A DNA stretch of 64,000 nucleotides, from the NCBI GenBank assembly GCA_027627225.1, contig CM051030.1, forward strand, positions 24,064,727-24,128,726, read 5' to 3'. Positions 1-9,599 of the stretch are shown one piece after another. Source of the DNA: Congeria kusceri (lineage: Eukaryota; Mollusca; Bivalvia; Myida; Dreissenidae). Each line of letters starts with the position of its first letter. Within the stretch, counting starts at the first letter, position 1. A program made the translations under genes and the position numbers. The notes beneath the pieces were generated by a model. It was given only the letters and a program-made list of their open reading frames with translations, did not search any database and was not told the DNA's origin.

Positions 1-469
1 ATAGTACATTATTTCAACAGTTTTCCAAAAATACAGCCATAAAAATAGTTCTTCAACATTGAGATTTTATATTGGCACCTAAAACATTACAGAAATCATT
101 TCTTGTGGGAAGATTTTGGCAATAAGTAATAACAATCACAAAGTTTTCCAGGTTTAAATTAAACTGTTGGAATCTTAAGCATGTTTCTAGTCATAGCTTC
201 TAGTGGTATGCGATTAAACGCCTCCCAACCACTTGCCAACTAATGAATTTTTTTTTAAATAAGGTCAATCGCCACTCCAGAAAAAATGCCACCCCTACCA
301 CTCGCCACTGTCTCAATTCACAAAATAGGGCAAATGACACCGCTGTAATTTTCCAATTACTATAAACTATATTACTAACCAACTACCAATGGTCTTAATT
401 TCTGTTATAATACTGTATACTACAATTTCAAGTGAGCAAAGCTAGCCAGGATATTCATGCAAGCACTGT
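1..469 (-). other. 3' flank or 3' UTR of the SANT-like gene
   Basis: This AT-rich stretch follows the stop codon of the minus-strand gene ending at 470. I see no second gene, splice-bounded exon or clear poly(A) signal on the minus strand, so the transcript end cannot be placed. The 60-codon minus-strand frame at 200-382 has no recognisable motif and is treated as chance. Confidence 0.4.
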
Positions 470-669
470 TTACTGTAATATATTTTTCCGTGCTTTCATC
501 ATGTTGTAAACTGCAAACTTGATCTTTTGCCAATTGATATTAAGAAGGCATCGATGCTTTTTTGGGGCATTAATACAGTCAAGCTTTCCTGGGACCTTTG
601 ATAATCTCAGATGTTTTTCAAAAAACGATTTCAGAGCCTGCTTTTCTTCATCGCTCCAAGTGTGTTTAT
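470..669 (-). CDS. Last exon: Myb/SANT-like domain
   Basis: The acceptor is a clean tttcag just right of 669, and the reading frame runs 65 codons plus TAA. The exon begins by completing an Asp codon split with the previous exon. Visible landmarks are HTWSDEEKQALKSFF (first helix with its tryptophan and acidic pair), a central VPGKLDC, and NWQKIKFAVYNMM near the end. Spacing of the two tryptophans and the IKF..YN segment matches SANT-like folds in uncharacterised animal proteins. The Cys and the VPGK loop are typical of that group as I remember it; no database check was possible. It could also be a domesticated transposon DNA-binding domain. Confidence 0.65.
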
Positions 670-3600
670 CTGAAATATATTAAACAAATCACTATATATT
701 AAATGATATTTGTGAAGCAATAATATGGCACTAATATATTCAATGATATTTGTGAAGCAATAATATGGCACTAATATATTCAATGATATTTGTGAAGCAA
801 TAATATGGCACTAATATATTAAATGATATTTGTGAAGCAATAATATGGCACTAATATATTCAATGATATTTGTGAAGCAATAATATGGCACTAGTATATT
901 CAATGATATTTGTGAAGCAATAATATGGCACTAATATATTCAATTATATTTGTTTATTTTGATTGTTCGCCGTATTCAACAGTATTTCAGTCATATAATG
1001 GCGGTCAATTAATCTACTCACACTTTTCCTTGGTAAGCTGGTTTACCAGTACTAAGTGCACATACTTATGCCAGTAACTGACAACTGCCCTACTTGAATC
1101 AGAGGTAGGGGGAGAATGGCCGCAGAAATAATTTTATGACCAATACCCACACAAGTTATGAGGCCGGGCTGGGAATCGAACCCGCGATCCTTGGATTTGT
1201 AATCCAGCATTCTACCAACTGAGCTAGCAAGCCCGGCTTATATTTGTGAATTAGTGACAGACTTGTTTGACTAAAATGTACTAAAAGTATGACACAATTC
1301 TGAAGAATTTTGAAATAAATCTTTGAAACTAAATATATTTTCTACACAGAAATGTGAAAATTAAACTATGCAGTCAGTTTTTATTTTGTTAAACTAGATG
1401 TGTCACAGACACTGATGCCCCCATGACACATGTTTGGGCACAGACAAATGGCATGTTGCCAACACTAATTTTGGCTCCACAAATTTATTTCATATACATG
1501 TAATATTCTATAGTGGAGAACATGAAACAAGGTCATAATTCTGCCAAAATTGCTTTGCGCCGAAAATTCCTTACTTTACGATCACCTACACATTAAGATT
1601 ATTCAGGTGTGAATGTTTGAGTGAAATCCGCCCAGCAGTTAAAGAGGACTTGAGTCCACAAAATTTTGGGACTTACGTACGTACATACCGATGGACGGAC
1701 AAATGCAAAGCTTAATGCCGCCCACTTTGTGGGGGCATAAAAATCGGCAAACAAACAACAACAAAAACTGATACTCATGCCTTTACTAATGAAATCAGGT
1801 ATTACAATTAACATCACAAATTTGTGTCATATTTTCAAATTTGTGTCATATTTTTTTTTTTTTTTTTTTTTTTTTTGTCATATGTGCGGTATTTCCCTTT
1901 TTAACTTCTGATATATTTTATATGAACTACCCCCGGTAATCAGAAACAAAAAGCAACACAACTAATTTTCAGACACCAAAGCAAAACCAGTTGTGCTAAG
2001 TACATTACAAATATCAGAAACAATTTAATGTCATATTACCTGCTGTTTTCTTTGTTTTTTTCTTAGGTTCCTCCTTCCAGATTTTTGACGGTGCATATCC
2101 ATCCTCAATTAAATCTGAAATGCATAAAAATTAGTACATTATTGCGAAAAATAACAAGAGCTGTCGGTGGACAGCGCACTTGACTTTACTTGTACTTGTC
2201 AGAGTAACTCGCATTAAAAAAAAAAACTCAATAGAAAAGGCCAATTAAAGTTAATTTCATTCTCAAGTTACTAAGTGGAAAGCATTCTTCTAATTATCAA
2301 AACAGTGACCTTGACCCCATCGACCCCATATGCAATCTCATGCAATGTCTCACTATATGGTATCTATAACAGAGTTTCATTAAAATATTTCAATTTGTTC
2401 TTGAGTTATTCAGCAAAACATGTTTTTTTTTCAATTTATAGTAACAGTGACCTTGACCCCACTCAACCCACCCCAAATGCAATCACAAGTTATGTATTGC
2501 TTTAGGGCAAGTTATGTATTGCTTTAGGGTATCTATGTACGAAAATTCATTCTCGAGTTATCAAAAGTTGATTCTACAACCCCACCTAAAGGAAAGAAAA
2601 TTTTCAAATTGTTAAAAGGCCCATAATTCTGACAAATTTCTAAAAAGTTATCAAAATTGGCCCATTTGTTCATTTTAATATGGGGAATAAGTGTTTCAAG
2701 TTTGAATAAAATCCCTCATGCCATTCCTGAGAAACTAGCTTACCGAAAAACTTGTATCTATCCACATAGCTTATATGTAACATTTTTCTGTGTAAAAAGG
2801 CCCATTATTTTGACAAATTTCAAACTAGAGTTACCAAACTGGGCCTATAGGTTCATTTTAATATGTGAAATAAATGTTGTATGTTTAAATGAAATCCCAC
2901 AAGCCCTTCCACGTGAGATATAACTGAACGTGATCAATACCACAAAAATACCACACTGATAATACAACTTTGTATGAAGCTAAGCATAAAAACCATAGGT
3001 TCATACGTCCATTACTGCAATGCATGGAAATGTACATACCACCTTTAGGTCCTCTACTTCACCATCTTTGTCTTCGTCTTCGTCCTTGAGATCGTGCTCT
3101 CTGCCAGTGTCCATGCCTCCATCCGCACCATTCTCAGAAGCCTGAAAGCATAGTCAGCAGCTTGACTTACACGTGAGATATCACTGAACGTGATCAATAC
3201 CTTAAAAATACCATGCTGATAATACAACTGTGTATGAAGCTTAGCATAAAAACCTTAGGTTCATACGTCCATAACTGCAATGTATGGAAATGTACATACC
3301 TCTTCTAGGTCCTCTACTTGGCCATCTTCCTCTTCATTGTCCTTGAGATCGTGCTCTCTGCCAGTATCCATGCTCCCCCCGTCACCATTCTCAGAAGCCT
3401 GAAAGGATAGTCAGCTGCTTGTCTTACACGTATAATACAACTGTGTATGAAGCTTAGCATAAAAACCTTAGGTTCATACGTCCATAACTGCAATGTATGG
3501 AAATGTACATACCTCTTCTAGGTCCTCTACTTGGCCATCTTCCTCTTCATTGTCCTTGAGATCGTGCTCTCTGCCAGTATCCATGCTCCCCCCGTCACCA

Positions 3601-6600
3601 TTCTCAGAAGTCTGAAAGGATAGTCAGCTGCTTGTCTTACACGTGAGATATCACTGAACGTGATCAAAAACCCAAAACACCACATTGATAATACAACAGA
3701 ACTGTGTATGCAGCTCATCATCAAAGCTCATATTACTAAAATATGTAATATGACAATTTATTGTAAATGTATAGTAAGTTTGAAAGCCTATAACAATAAT
3801 GTAATTTATAACGTATCAACAGGCCTTCTGTTTCTATAATCGAAAAGTTCTGTCCACAACTGTGAACATTTCTCCGCAATGCAAACGTCTCTCATTAGTG
3901 AAGTCTGTTAAAAACACCTATGGGAATAAGAATATAAAATGTTATATTTTTTCAACTGATGGTTGTTCAAATCTTTGTAATGTCCTTGTCAAAGATGTTT
4001 TCTCCCATGTGCAACAAATTAAGTACTGCATAAAATGGAAACTATGCCTGGCAAGCTCACTTACTTACTATTACACAAAATTGTCGCTTGTCATGGGTGT
4101 GAAAATCCTATGTCTGACTTGTCCAATGTGGGTAATTTTACTGTCAAACAAGTACATTGTTCATGTCTAGGTGTCCACTTACAAGTACACTTTCAGGGTG
4201 TGAAAGTGATGTAAAAGTTGGAAACTAATTATAGTATTATTATATACTTATACATTTGAAAAACAAATTGTGTTCTATATATTATTTAATGAAAAAATAT
4301 ATCAGGAAGCTTGGAATAAAAACTATTCTTGTTTTGACAAGTAACAGTTGCTTGCGGACAAGTAGATTTTTTCAATTAACTTGTCCATGGACAAGTAAAC
4401 AATTTTGATATTTCCACACCCCTGCCTGTGACTTTGGGTAAAGAGTCTCGTGGTGCGTCACATAGATACAATTAAGTGACTTGCATATTGTGAACTGTGT
4501 GAAGACTTGCACGGTGTGTACTGTGTAGTGACTTTCACTGTGCATACTGTGTTGTGACTTGCATAGTGTGTACTGTGTAGTGTTGTTTATTTGCTGGGTT
4601 TAAAGTCCCACCAACATCTTTTCAGTCATATAAAGACGGTGTCCACCTGAAGCATTGTATAGTGCTGCTTCCACTTTAACATACCTTGGACACTTTGATA
4701 TTATACCACACCCAATCACATTATCTTGACTACCGGCTGAACCGTCCTGGACTACCCTCAAATGCCAAGTGTTGGTGAGGGAGCTTAACCAGTACCTTAT
4801 AACCACTTCGGTATGCTGCGGTAAGGGCTTGGACCTGCCCCCTCCTGCTCTGTAGGCAAACGCGGTTACTACTAGACCACAGAGACGGTGTACTGTGTAC
4901 TGTGCATAGTGCGTGCTGTGTAAAGACTTGCATAGTGTGTACTGGCTTGCATAGTGTGTACTGTGTAGTCTTGCATAGTGAGTACTGTGTAGTGACTTGC
5001 ATAGTATGTACTGTGCAAAGACTTGCATAGTGTGTACAGACTTGCTTAGTATGTACTGTGTAAACACTTGCGTAGTTTGTACTGTGTAGTGACTTGCATG
5101 TAGTGTGTGTGTACAAACACTAGAGCCTGCATTCTCAAGTAGTTGATGTAATCACTTTGGGAGCCACCATAACCTTTAAGCATTGATTAATAGAACGATT
5201 AATGTATTTTAATGTATTTCATGAAGAAAGCAAGTATAATGATCCCCAAAAAGGGCAGTAAATGAAACCAGTAGATAAGAAAATGGAAGTTACTAGTAAC
5301 AAATACTTCTAGCTACCGAGCATTTTAGGTCAATGAAGTATTACCCTTCATTTTAGAAACTAACTTAGTATCAAAAAAGCAATCTAGTATTTCAGGAAGT
5401 GTTATGCCAGTGCGGTCTTACAACAGATATAGTGGCATAAATAAAATTAACCAAATAAAGTTAATAAACATATATTTCAATTTAAAATTGAATAAAAGTT
5501 AAGAACAATCATTGCTTTCAAATGCACAATAAGCTAGTTTTTAATCACCAAATAGGTTTCGTCTGTACATACGGGAACTCAAATATATACGTATATAAGT
5601 TGAATTGACAGTTGGTTTAAAGTACATAACACTAATAAACGATGGAACAAATCGACATTAGTACTTGTTGATTTATTGCGTACTGAAGCATTTTCTTCGT
5701 CATTTTAATGTTTTTTCTGACTGCTTTCAAGTTTTATTGTCATTTTAATCTGATTATTTTGCAAATAACTGATAGGAAAGATCAAATGTACACACTTTAA
5801 TAAACCAAATATGGTTAAAATGCTACAGTTAGTAGCACTGTCTTTTTAATGATGCCTACAGCTTTTATCCCTATGAATTCGTACGGGAAAACCTATTTCT
5901 TTTCATGTATATGGAAAATATTATTATCCGAAAATGTAGAGGGGTCTGAAAACTTACTATACAGTAAGTTCCTTATATGTTACTTTCATACTGACTATTC
6001 TATTGGAAATAACTAATTATATTGAAATATCTAAGTAAATTACCAATCACATTATCCACAATTATGGCATATTGAGATTGTATAGTTCCCTGAACAATGT
6101 TGGGAAGAGCTAAAAATCTAGTTTTCAAGATCTTTATTGTAAGTTATCTTTAATTGAGACAGCGATCCATTTTCTTACACTCATTTTTTTCTGTGCTTTT
6201 ATTTGTTGAAACACAGCAGATATGGTTCGAGGATTGATGCGGACAGGATTTTGTCAATTATTACAGATCAAATTGCTTACCTTAACTAATTGATACTTAC
6301 TTTAAACATATTTTATTTCCAAAAAGTCTATAATGACATTATTACAAAATTATACATTATTTTTAGACCAAACATATATATTGGAAAACGGGTTAGACCT
6401 AAAGTTCTACTAATTGATAAGTTTTGATACTGAATAATTTTTAATAAATAACAGTTTTAGGCGAATAAAATTGATTGCTTGCTCAAAAACGCAGTTCTGT
6501 AGCTAAATGCAAACTCAATAATATTACACAATCCCATGAAATATAATCTACAGCTTTTAAATACTTACCTCTTCCTTGTTAAATTCAAGTTGGCAATGGA

Positions 6601-8029
6601 CTGGTCTCACGCCTGGCATGGATACTAACGTCACAACTTTTAGAACTGCAGTATCAAAATAACAATACTGTTAGGCTTTCAAAACAAGTTTCAAATAGCA
6701 ACATTTCATTTATATATTTACTGTATTATATTATGCTCTGATGAGCTTTGTCGGAATGCTTTGGCTATTTTGTAATTTATATTTATAATCCCAGTAACGT
6801 GTTTGTACTTTTTAGTTTATATATTAGAGCAAAAATTACACATTAGGCATATTTTTATTTTCCTTTAAAACAAGATGCTGCGTTCGATAAACACACATGC
6901 TTATTGCTCGTGCTGGACGACCCATTTCTAATATTTTAAGTCCAAATTACGTCTAGGCCAAAGTGAGGTTGGGTGATATGGGTGGATAAGGAATGGTCAT
7001 AAGGCCATCCTTAAAAAATTGTTTGCGGTAACGCGACCGCCCAACAAAATTATACCAGAGTTTTTATAGGCTTCCGTGAAGCAATTTTTTATATTTCCTA
7101 TTCGGAAATTTAAGTTATATATTCATCATATTTTGTTCGTAATTAATTCATTACGTTTTTTTTTATCAACTAAACACTGCGTTCTCATAACTATTGTTAA
7201 TTGGGATTTCACCACAAGCTCTCGTGTATAAATCGCCCGTTTTCTGATTCTTCAACTTTCCAATCATTATGTTGTAACAGCAGGTTACACGTTGTTAAAA
7301 CTTAACACCATTTTGACTTATTATATCTGACATTTTATAGTCTCTTTTTAGAGAAGCAATTTCCATTCAAAATAATTAACTATAGGCGTTTAATGACCTT
7401 TTATTATTTTAATACAAATTTAATCAAACAACAAACAGATGTATACAATAATGAGTTAATAATAGCTTCTATTCAAAATATAATGTGCAACATTAGCAGG
7501 ATAATTTAAATTATAATGCCTGTCAGATATAATTTCTTAAGTCAAAATGGTGTTAAATGTATTCACATGTTTCTTTAACCAAAAACAGAAATTCCGAAGT
7601 TTGACTAAATACTTTGTACAAAAATTGGATATCGTTAATATTTCTCCTGACTCAATAATAGTTGAACAACTTTTCGACTCAGCAATTATATTATTTTTTT
7701 CTACAACAGGCAGTTTTTAATTGTAACTCTAATAAAAAAACACAATCAAAGAAAACAAAATTCAAGTCTAGATTTCCACATTGTGGGAATTATTGCAAAA
7801 CATAAAGAAATGGAAAGCCCAATCAATAACGATAAAAATTTATCTTAAATTGCTCTAATTGCATTGTGATTATTAACTTTTGCACAGGAGTTTATGTGGA
7901 CGCAGTGTGTATGTGGAACAGTGTTTATGAACATGAATTGATGCACATACCATTTTCTTCATCCTCTTTCAGAAATAGGTCACTCTTCTTAAACACCCAC
8001 TTATCGCCTTTCTTTCTTTGAGGTCTCAT
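470..8029 (-). CDS. Small nuclear-type protein with acidic repeats and C-terminal Myb/SANT-like domain (spliced)
   Basis: I assembled this gene from minus-strand exons bounded by AG/GT sites: 7951-8041 (ATG at 8027-8029), 6569-6645, 3513-3611, 3300-3398, 3040-3141, 2040-2114 (or 2040-2103) and 470-669, with stop TAA at 470-472. Phases agree across every junction except 3040/2114. There the obvious acceptor gives an early TAA, whereas a downstream AG starting the exon at 2103 keeps frame. The protein is about 240 residues: a basic start (MRPQRKKGDKWVFKK), a segment with SMPGVRPVHCQLEF, about 100 acidic residues from three repeated exons, a lysine-rich linker (KKKTKKTA), then a SANT-like domain. 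The C-terminal pattern (W-S-x-E-E, a V-P-G-K loop, a cysteine, W-x-x-I-K near the end) resembles a domain I recall at the C-terminus of many uncharacterised invertebrate and fish proteins, so DNA or chromatin binding is an inference. Start choice: first ATG of exon 2; exon 1 carries only a short in-frame-terminated ORF. No stops interrupt it, so it may be functional. Confidence 0.68.
693..955. repeat. 40-bp tandem repeat, about 6.5 copies
   Basis: Copies start at 701, 741, 781, 821, 861, 901 and 941 with a period of exactly 40. The unit contains aatgatatttgtgaag and caataatatggcactaatat. Copies differ only by an a/c change at the first base, one ctagtatatt variant and a diverged last copy. 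Near-identity suggests recent expansion. It lies in the last intron of the SANT-like gene, directly upstream of the last-exon acceptor. Confidence 0.9.
960..1237 (-). mobile_element. tRNA-derived SINE
   Basis: The minus strand starts with a tRNA-like head (1163-1237), followed by a body that includes the segment cagtatttcagtcatataa tggcggtc. The same core (cttttcagtcatataaagacggtgtc) occurs in the element at 4584-4888. That shared central domain plus a Pol III head is the usual SINE architecture. The left end is approximate and no clear target-site duplication was found. Confidence 0.6.
1163..1237 (-). tRNA. tRNA-like head of the SINE (probably not a functional tRNA)
   Basis: The acceptor stem is perfect (GCCGGGC pairing with GCCCGGC), the A box reads TAGCTCAGTTGG and the B box GGTTCGATTCC. 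The anticodon-arm region is GGATT-ACA-AATCC, giving an apparent ACA anticodon. The D-arm side has extra bases (TTGC) after the acceptor stem, so folding is imperfect. It is joined to a SINE body, so I read it as a SINE promoter rather than a translation tRNA. Confidence 0.55.
1390..1745. repeat. Dispersed molluscan-type repeat ending in a hairpin
   Basis: Features are gatggacggacaaatgc and gccgcccactttgtggggg cataaa, a short hairpin end that I recognise from other bivalve sequence. Codons in it are chance. A poly-T run follows at 1850-1877. Confidence 0.45.
2040..2114 (-). CDS. Basic linker exon of the SANT-like gene
   Basis: On the minus strand this exon runs from a TTTCAG acceptor to an AGCAG|GTAATA donor. 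It encodes a tract with GYAPSKIWKEE followed by KKKTKKTA, a plausible nuclear-localisation-type basic run. Its end phase joins the last exon exactly. From the canonical acceptor the frame needed is phase 1, but the upstream acidic exon ends in phase 0. Using the AG eleven bases further in (exon start 2103) fixes the phase. Alternatives are a missed small exon or a sequencing difference. Confidence 0.6.
2150..2935. repeat. Dispersed bivalve-type repeat (caagagctgtc / gaccttgacccc)
   Basis: The stretch begins aacaagagctgtcggtgg. It carries two gtgaccttgacccca-like segments and two copies of aaaggcccataattctgac, with a sub-period near 150 bp. The ORFs at 2275-2505 and 2657-2923 fall within it and are not genes. 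It occupies the intron between the last acidic exon and the linker exon. Confidence 0.55.
2912..3725 (-). repeat. Tandem triplication of an acidic exon with its intron flanks
   Basis: Three exon copies lie at 3040-3141 (102 nt), 3300-3398 (99 nt) and 3513-3611 (99 nt). Each is flanked by the same acceptor (tcctttcag or a variant) and GTATGT donor and is phase 0-0. Each copy encodes SENG, then a Gly-rich turn, MDTGREHDLKD, an acidic run and VEDL. The flanking intron sequence (cacgtgagatatcactgaacgtgatc, gcataaaaacc) is repeated too. The duplicated unit is about 260 bp, with one unit shortened to 213 bp by an internal deletion. The two right-hand exons are almost identical and the left-hand one is more diverged. 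All three keep frame, so copy number can vary without breaking the protein. Confidence 0.75.
4490..5115. repeat. Degenerate minisatellite (cttgcatagtgtgtactgtg) split by a SINE
   Basis: Blocks at 4490-4583 and 4889-5115 share units such as gacttgcatagtgtgtactg. The SINE at 4584-4888 separates them. Minus-strand frames across 4600-5116 are repeat artefacts. Confidence 0.7.
4584..4888 (-). mobile_element. tRNA-derived SINE inserted in a minisatellite
   Basis: On the minus strand the head resembles a tRNA (GTGGTCTAGTAGTAACCGCG as an A-box region), followed downstream by the shared core ending ctgggtttaaagtc. It shares this core with the SINE at 960-1237, in the same orientation. Both sides are the same minisatellite, so insertion into an existing array is clear. 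The target-site duplication cannot be separated from the repeat. Confidence 0.6.
5120..6568. other. AT-rich intron, nothing recognised
   Basis: Intron of the SANT-like gene between the acidic exons and exon 3. I see no exon, repeat array or tRNA-like sequence. Confidence 0.5.
6569..6645 (-). CDS. Third exon of the SANT-like gene
   Basis: Minus-strand exon from CTGCAG| to GAAGAG|GTAAGT, 77 nt, phase 1 in and phase 0 out. That matches the upstream exon ending AATG and the downstream acidic exon starting ACT. It encodes LKVVTLVSMPGVRPVHC followed by QLEFNKEE. No motif is recognised. Confidence 0.65.
7302..7556. mobile_element. 247-bp TIR element (MITE) flanked by TTAA
   Basis: The left end CACCATTTTGACTTATTATA and the right end (reverse complement) CACCATTTTGACTTAAGAAA begin identically, and both continue into TTATATCTGACA after a 5-nt indel. 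TTAA abuts both ends (7302-7305 and 7553-7556). It is AT-rich and non-coding. TTAA could be a target duplication or part of the terminal repeat. It sits in intron 2 of the SANT-like gene. Confidence 0.7.
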
Positions 8030-8041
8030 TGCAGACAGAAC
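7951..8041 (-). CDS. Exon 2 of the SANT-like gene, with predicted start
   Basis: The exon lies between TTCAG|GTTCTG and GAAAATG|GTATGT. The predicted ATG at 8027-8029 follows GCA, so a purine sits at -3. It encodes a basic N-terminus, MRPQRKKGDKWVFKKSD, then an acidic LKEDEEN. The frame is open back to the exon edge, so translation could start further upstream if exon 1 used a different donor. Confidence 0.62.
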
Positions 8042-8157
8042 CTGAAGAAAAATTTCAAAGTTACAAAGATTTACAATAAATTTGTTCAGCACCTACAATG
8101 CTGTATTGTATCTGTAGATATATATATAGATATAGCAAACCATTATATTAATGAGGG

Positions 8158-8615
8158 TACCTGTCTCCGCGAAAGACCGTCAGACCTTGCCGATAAAAAT
8201 CTGTGAGGTCTGGGAAAAACTGTCCTAATACTGGTCCTCGTGCCCGGTGAAAATTTCGGTCAAAAATATATTATGACAGAAATTGCTGTATCTGTTTCCA
8301 CAACAGTCATCATGTCATACTTGAGGGTCACCGATTGTGTTGAAGACTTTGAAGGGACTTCGACCAATACAATTGAATTCATATATATATATTGCAAAAT
8401 TAACATGCTCATAGTACATGTAGTAGCTTTAATTAATAAAGCACTTTCTAGTGCATATTGTTTTAGTTTTCTTCGAAGATATTGTTTTCATCGTATTTAA
8501 ATGTTTCTTGCCAAAAATAAGTGGCCAGTAATAGTTTGTCCGGACCAGTAATATTTGGAGAACTACCGGTCATCTTGGCCAGTAATAAATTCACGACTTT
8601 CGCGGAGACTGGGTA
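8158..8615. mobile_element. 454-bp TIR element (MITE) flanked by TA
   Basis: The left end reads CCTGTCTCCGCGAAAG and the right end, reverse-complemented, CCCAGTCTCCGCGAAAG, each bordered by TA (8158-8159 and 8614-8615). A TA duplication points to the Tc1/mariner group. The interior repeats ggccagtaat. The ORFs at 8018-8206 and 8240-8500 are not genes. It lies in intron 1 of the SANT-like gene. Confidence 0.65.
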
Positions 8616-8955
8616 CAAATTAACTGAGCTGACCAGTTACCGATTATGATTTACAAAACTATAATCAATGACATCGTATTTGACAAATACTAATCGAAAT
8701 TGAATATTTTTTCTGTTTCCGATCACGGTGCCGTTGAGCTGCTTTTCCACATCACCTTTAAAGGTTAAATTGAATTTTGAAAATGTTTACAACTACAAGC
8801 TCGGACGAATGACCTTCGTTAGACCAATCGTGTTTGTTTATATCCGAAAAGAAGCAGTATAACAACCAACATGCGCTTTATTTTATACAAAATTGCATTT
8901 ATTATTTATCCGCCTAATATCGTATTTAAAATGAACGTATTGAGCATACAAATAC

Positions 8956-9008
8956 CTTATATTTCCTTCACCATCTAAAATCCACGTTCTCAGCCATTTT
9001 GGAATCCA
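8956..9008 (-). other. Predicted 5' non-coding exon
   Basis: Going down the minus strand from the NRF1-type palindrome there is an AAAATGGCTGAG context, then a stop after nine codons, then a good ATAAG|GTATTTG donor at 8955/8956. If transcribed, this is the leader exon of the SANT-like gene, with a short upstream ORF beginning MAENVDF. The right end (transcription start) is not defined by the sequence. Confidence 0.4.
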
Positions 9009-9020
9009 TGCGCATGCGCA
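9009..9020. promoter_or_regulatory. Palindromic NRF1-type site
   Basis: The sequence tgcgcatgcgca is a perfect palindrome matching the known NRF1 consensus (YGCGCAYGCGCR). It sits immediately upstream of the predicted first exon of the minus-strand gene. NRF1 sites are typical of housekeeping promoters close to the start site, which supports a promoter here, possibly bidirectional. I saw no TATA box. Confidence 0.6.
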
Positions 9021-9276
9021 CAATTATTGCCGCAAAGTGTGTCAGAAATGAAACTGGCAACATCACCATCCGTGTACGACGTCACACAATTGCGAATATA
9101 AACCGCCAAGTCAATACCATGGTAAAAATACATTTTTTGAACAGTATTATATCAATTTTAGCAAAAAAACACAATATGTCAAAGTCACTACCATGGTTCG
9201 TGTAGTGGGTTGCCCATATGTAGTGGGTTGTTTGGTGTGTAACGTAAGACCGGTAGTGGGTCTCCATAATTTACAA

Positions 9277-9312
9277 ACACACACACACACACGCACACAC
9301 ACACACACACAC
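9277..9312. repeat. (CA)n microsatellite
   Basis: A near-perfect CA run with one g interruption. Confidence 0.95.
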
Positions 9313-9339
9313 ATATCTGCATACGGTGTAGAGTGAGGA

Positions 9340-9560
9340 CACATGACGAAACACCTTCAAATGGGGACACCGCTTTCCCATGAACGAATTGTCGTGAAAA
9401 TTGCTAGGGGCGCTTCTTTTGAATTTAAAAGTTGGACATTTCATATGACATTGAGGATATTTGACACACTGACTCGCACTGAGGACCAGAGCAGACTGAG
9501 GACCAAGGACAGTGAGGACGCCACACACTCGCACATTGAGAACCCGACACACTGACATCT
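9340..9560. repeat. Degenerate relative of the 21-bp GAGGACA repeat
   Basis: Contains gtgaggacacatg, ctgaggaccagagcag, ctgaggaccaagg and gtgaggacg at irregular spacing. The motif recurs in cleaner form at 10995-11163. It is too decayed for a period. Confidence 0.4.
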
Positions 9561-9599
9561 GAGGAAAATACGCACTCATTATTGTTTGCAGATGAAATA

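Noticed and set aside
693..955. Regular 40-bp repeats resembling a CRISPR array
   Set aside because: The units are contiguous and near-identical with no unique spacers, and the context is a eukaryotic intron.
1163..1237. Functional tRNA gene
   Set aside because: The acceptor stem is perfect but the D-arm side has extra bases and the sequence continues into a SINE body shared with another locus.
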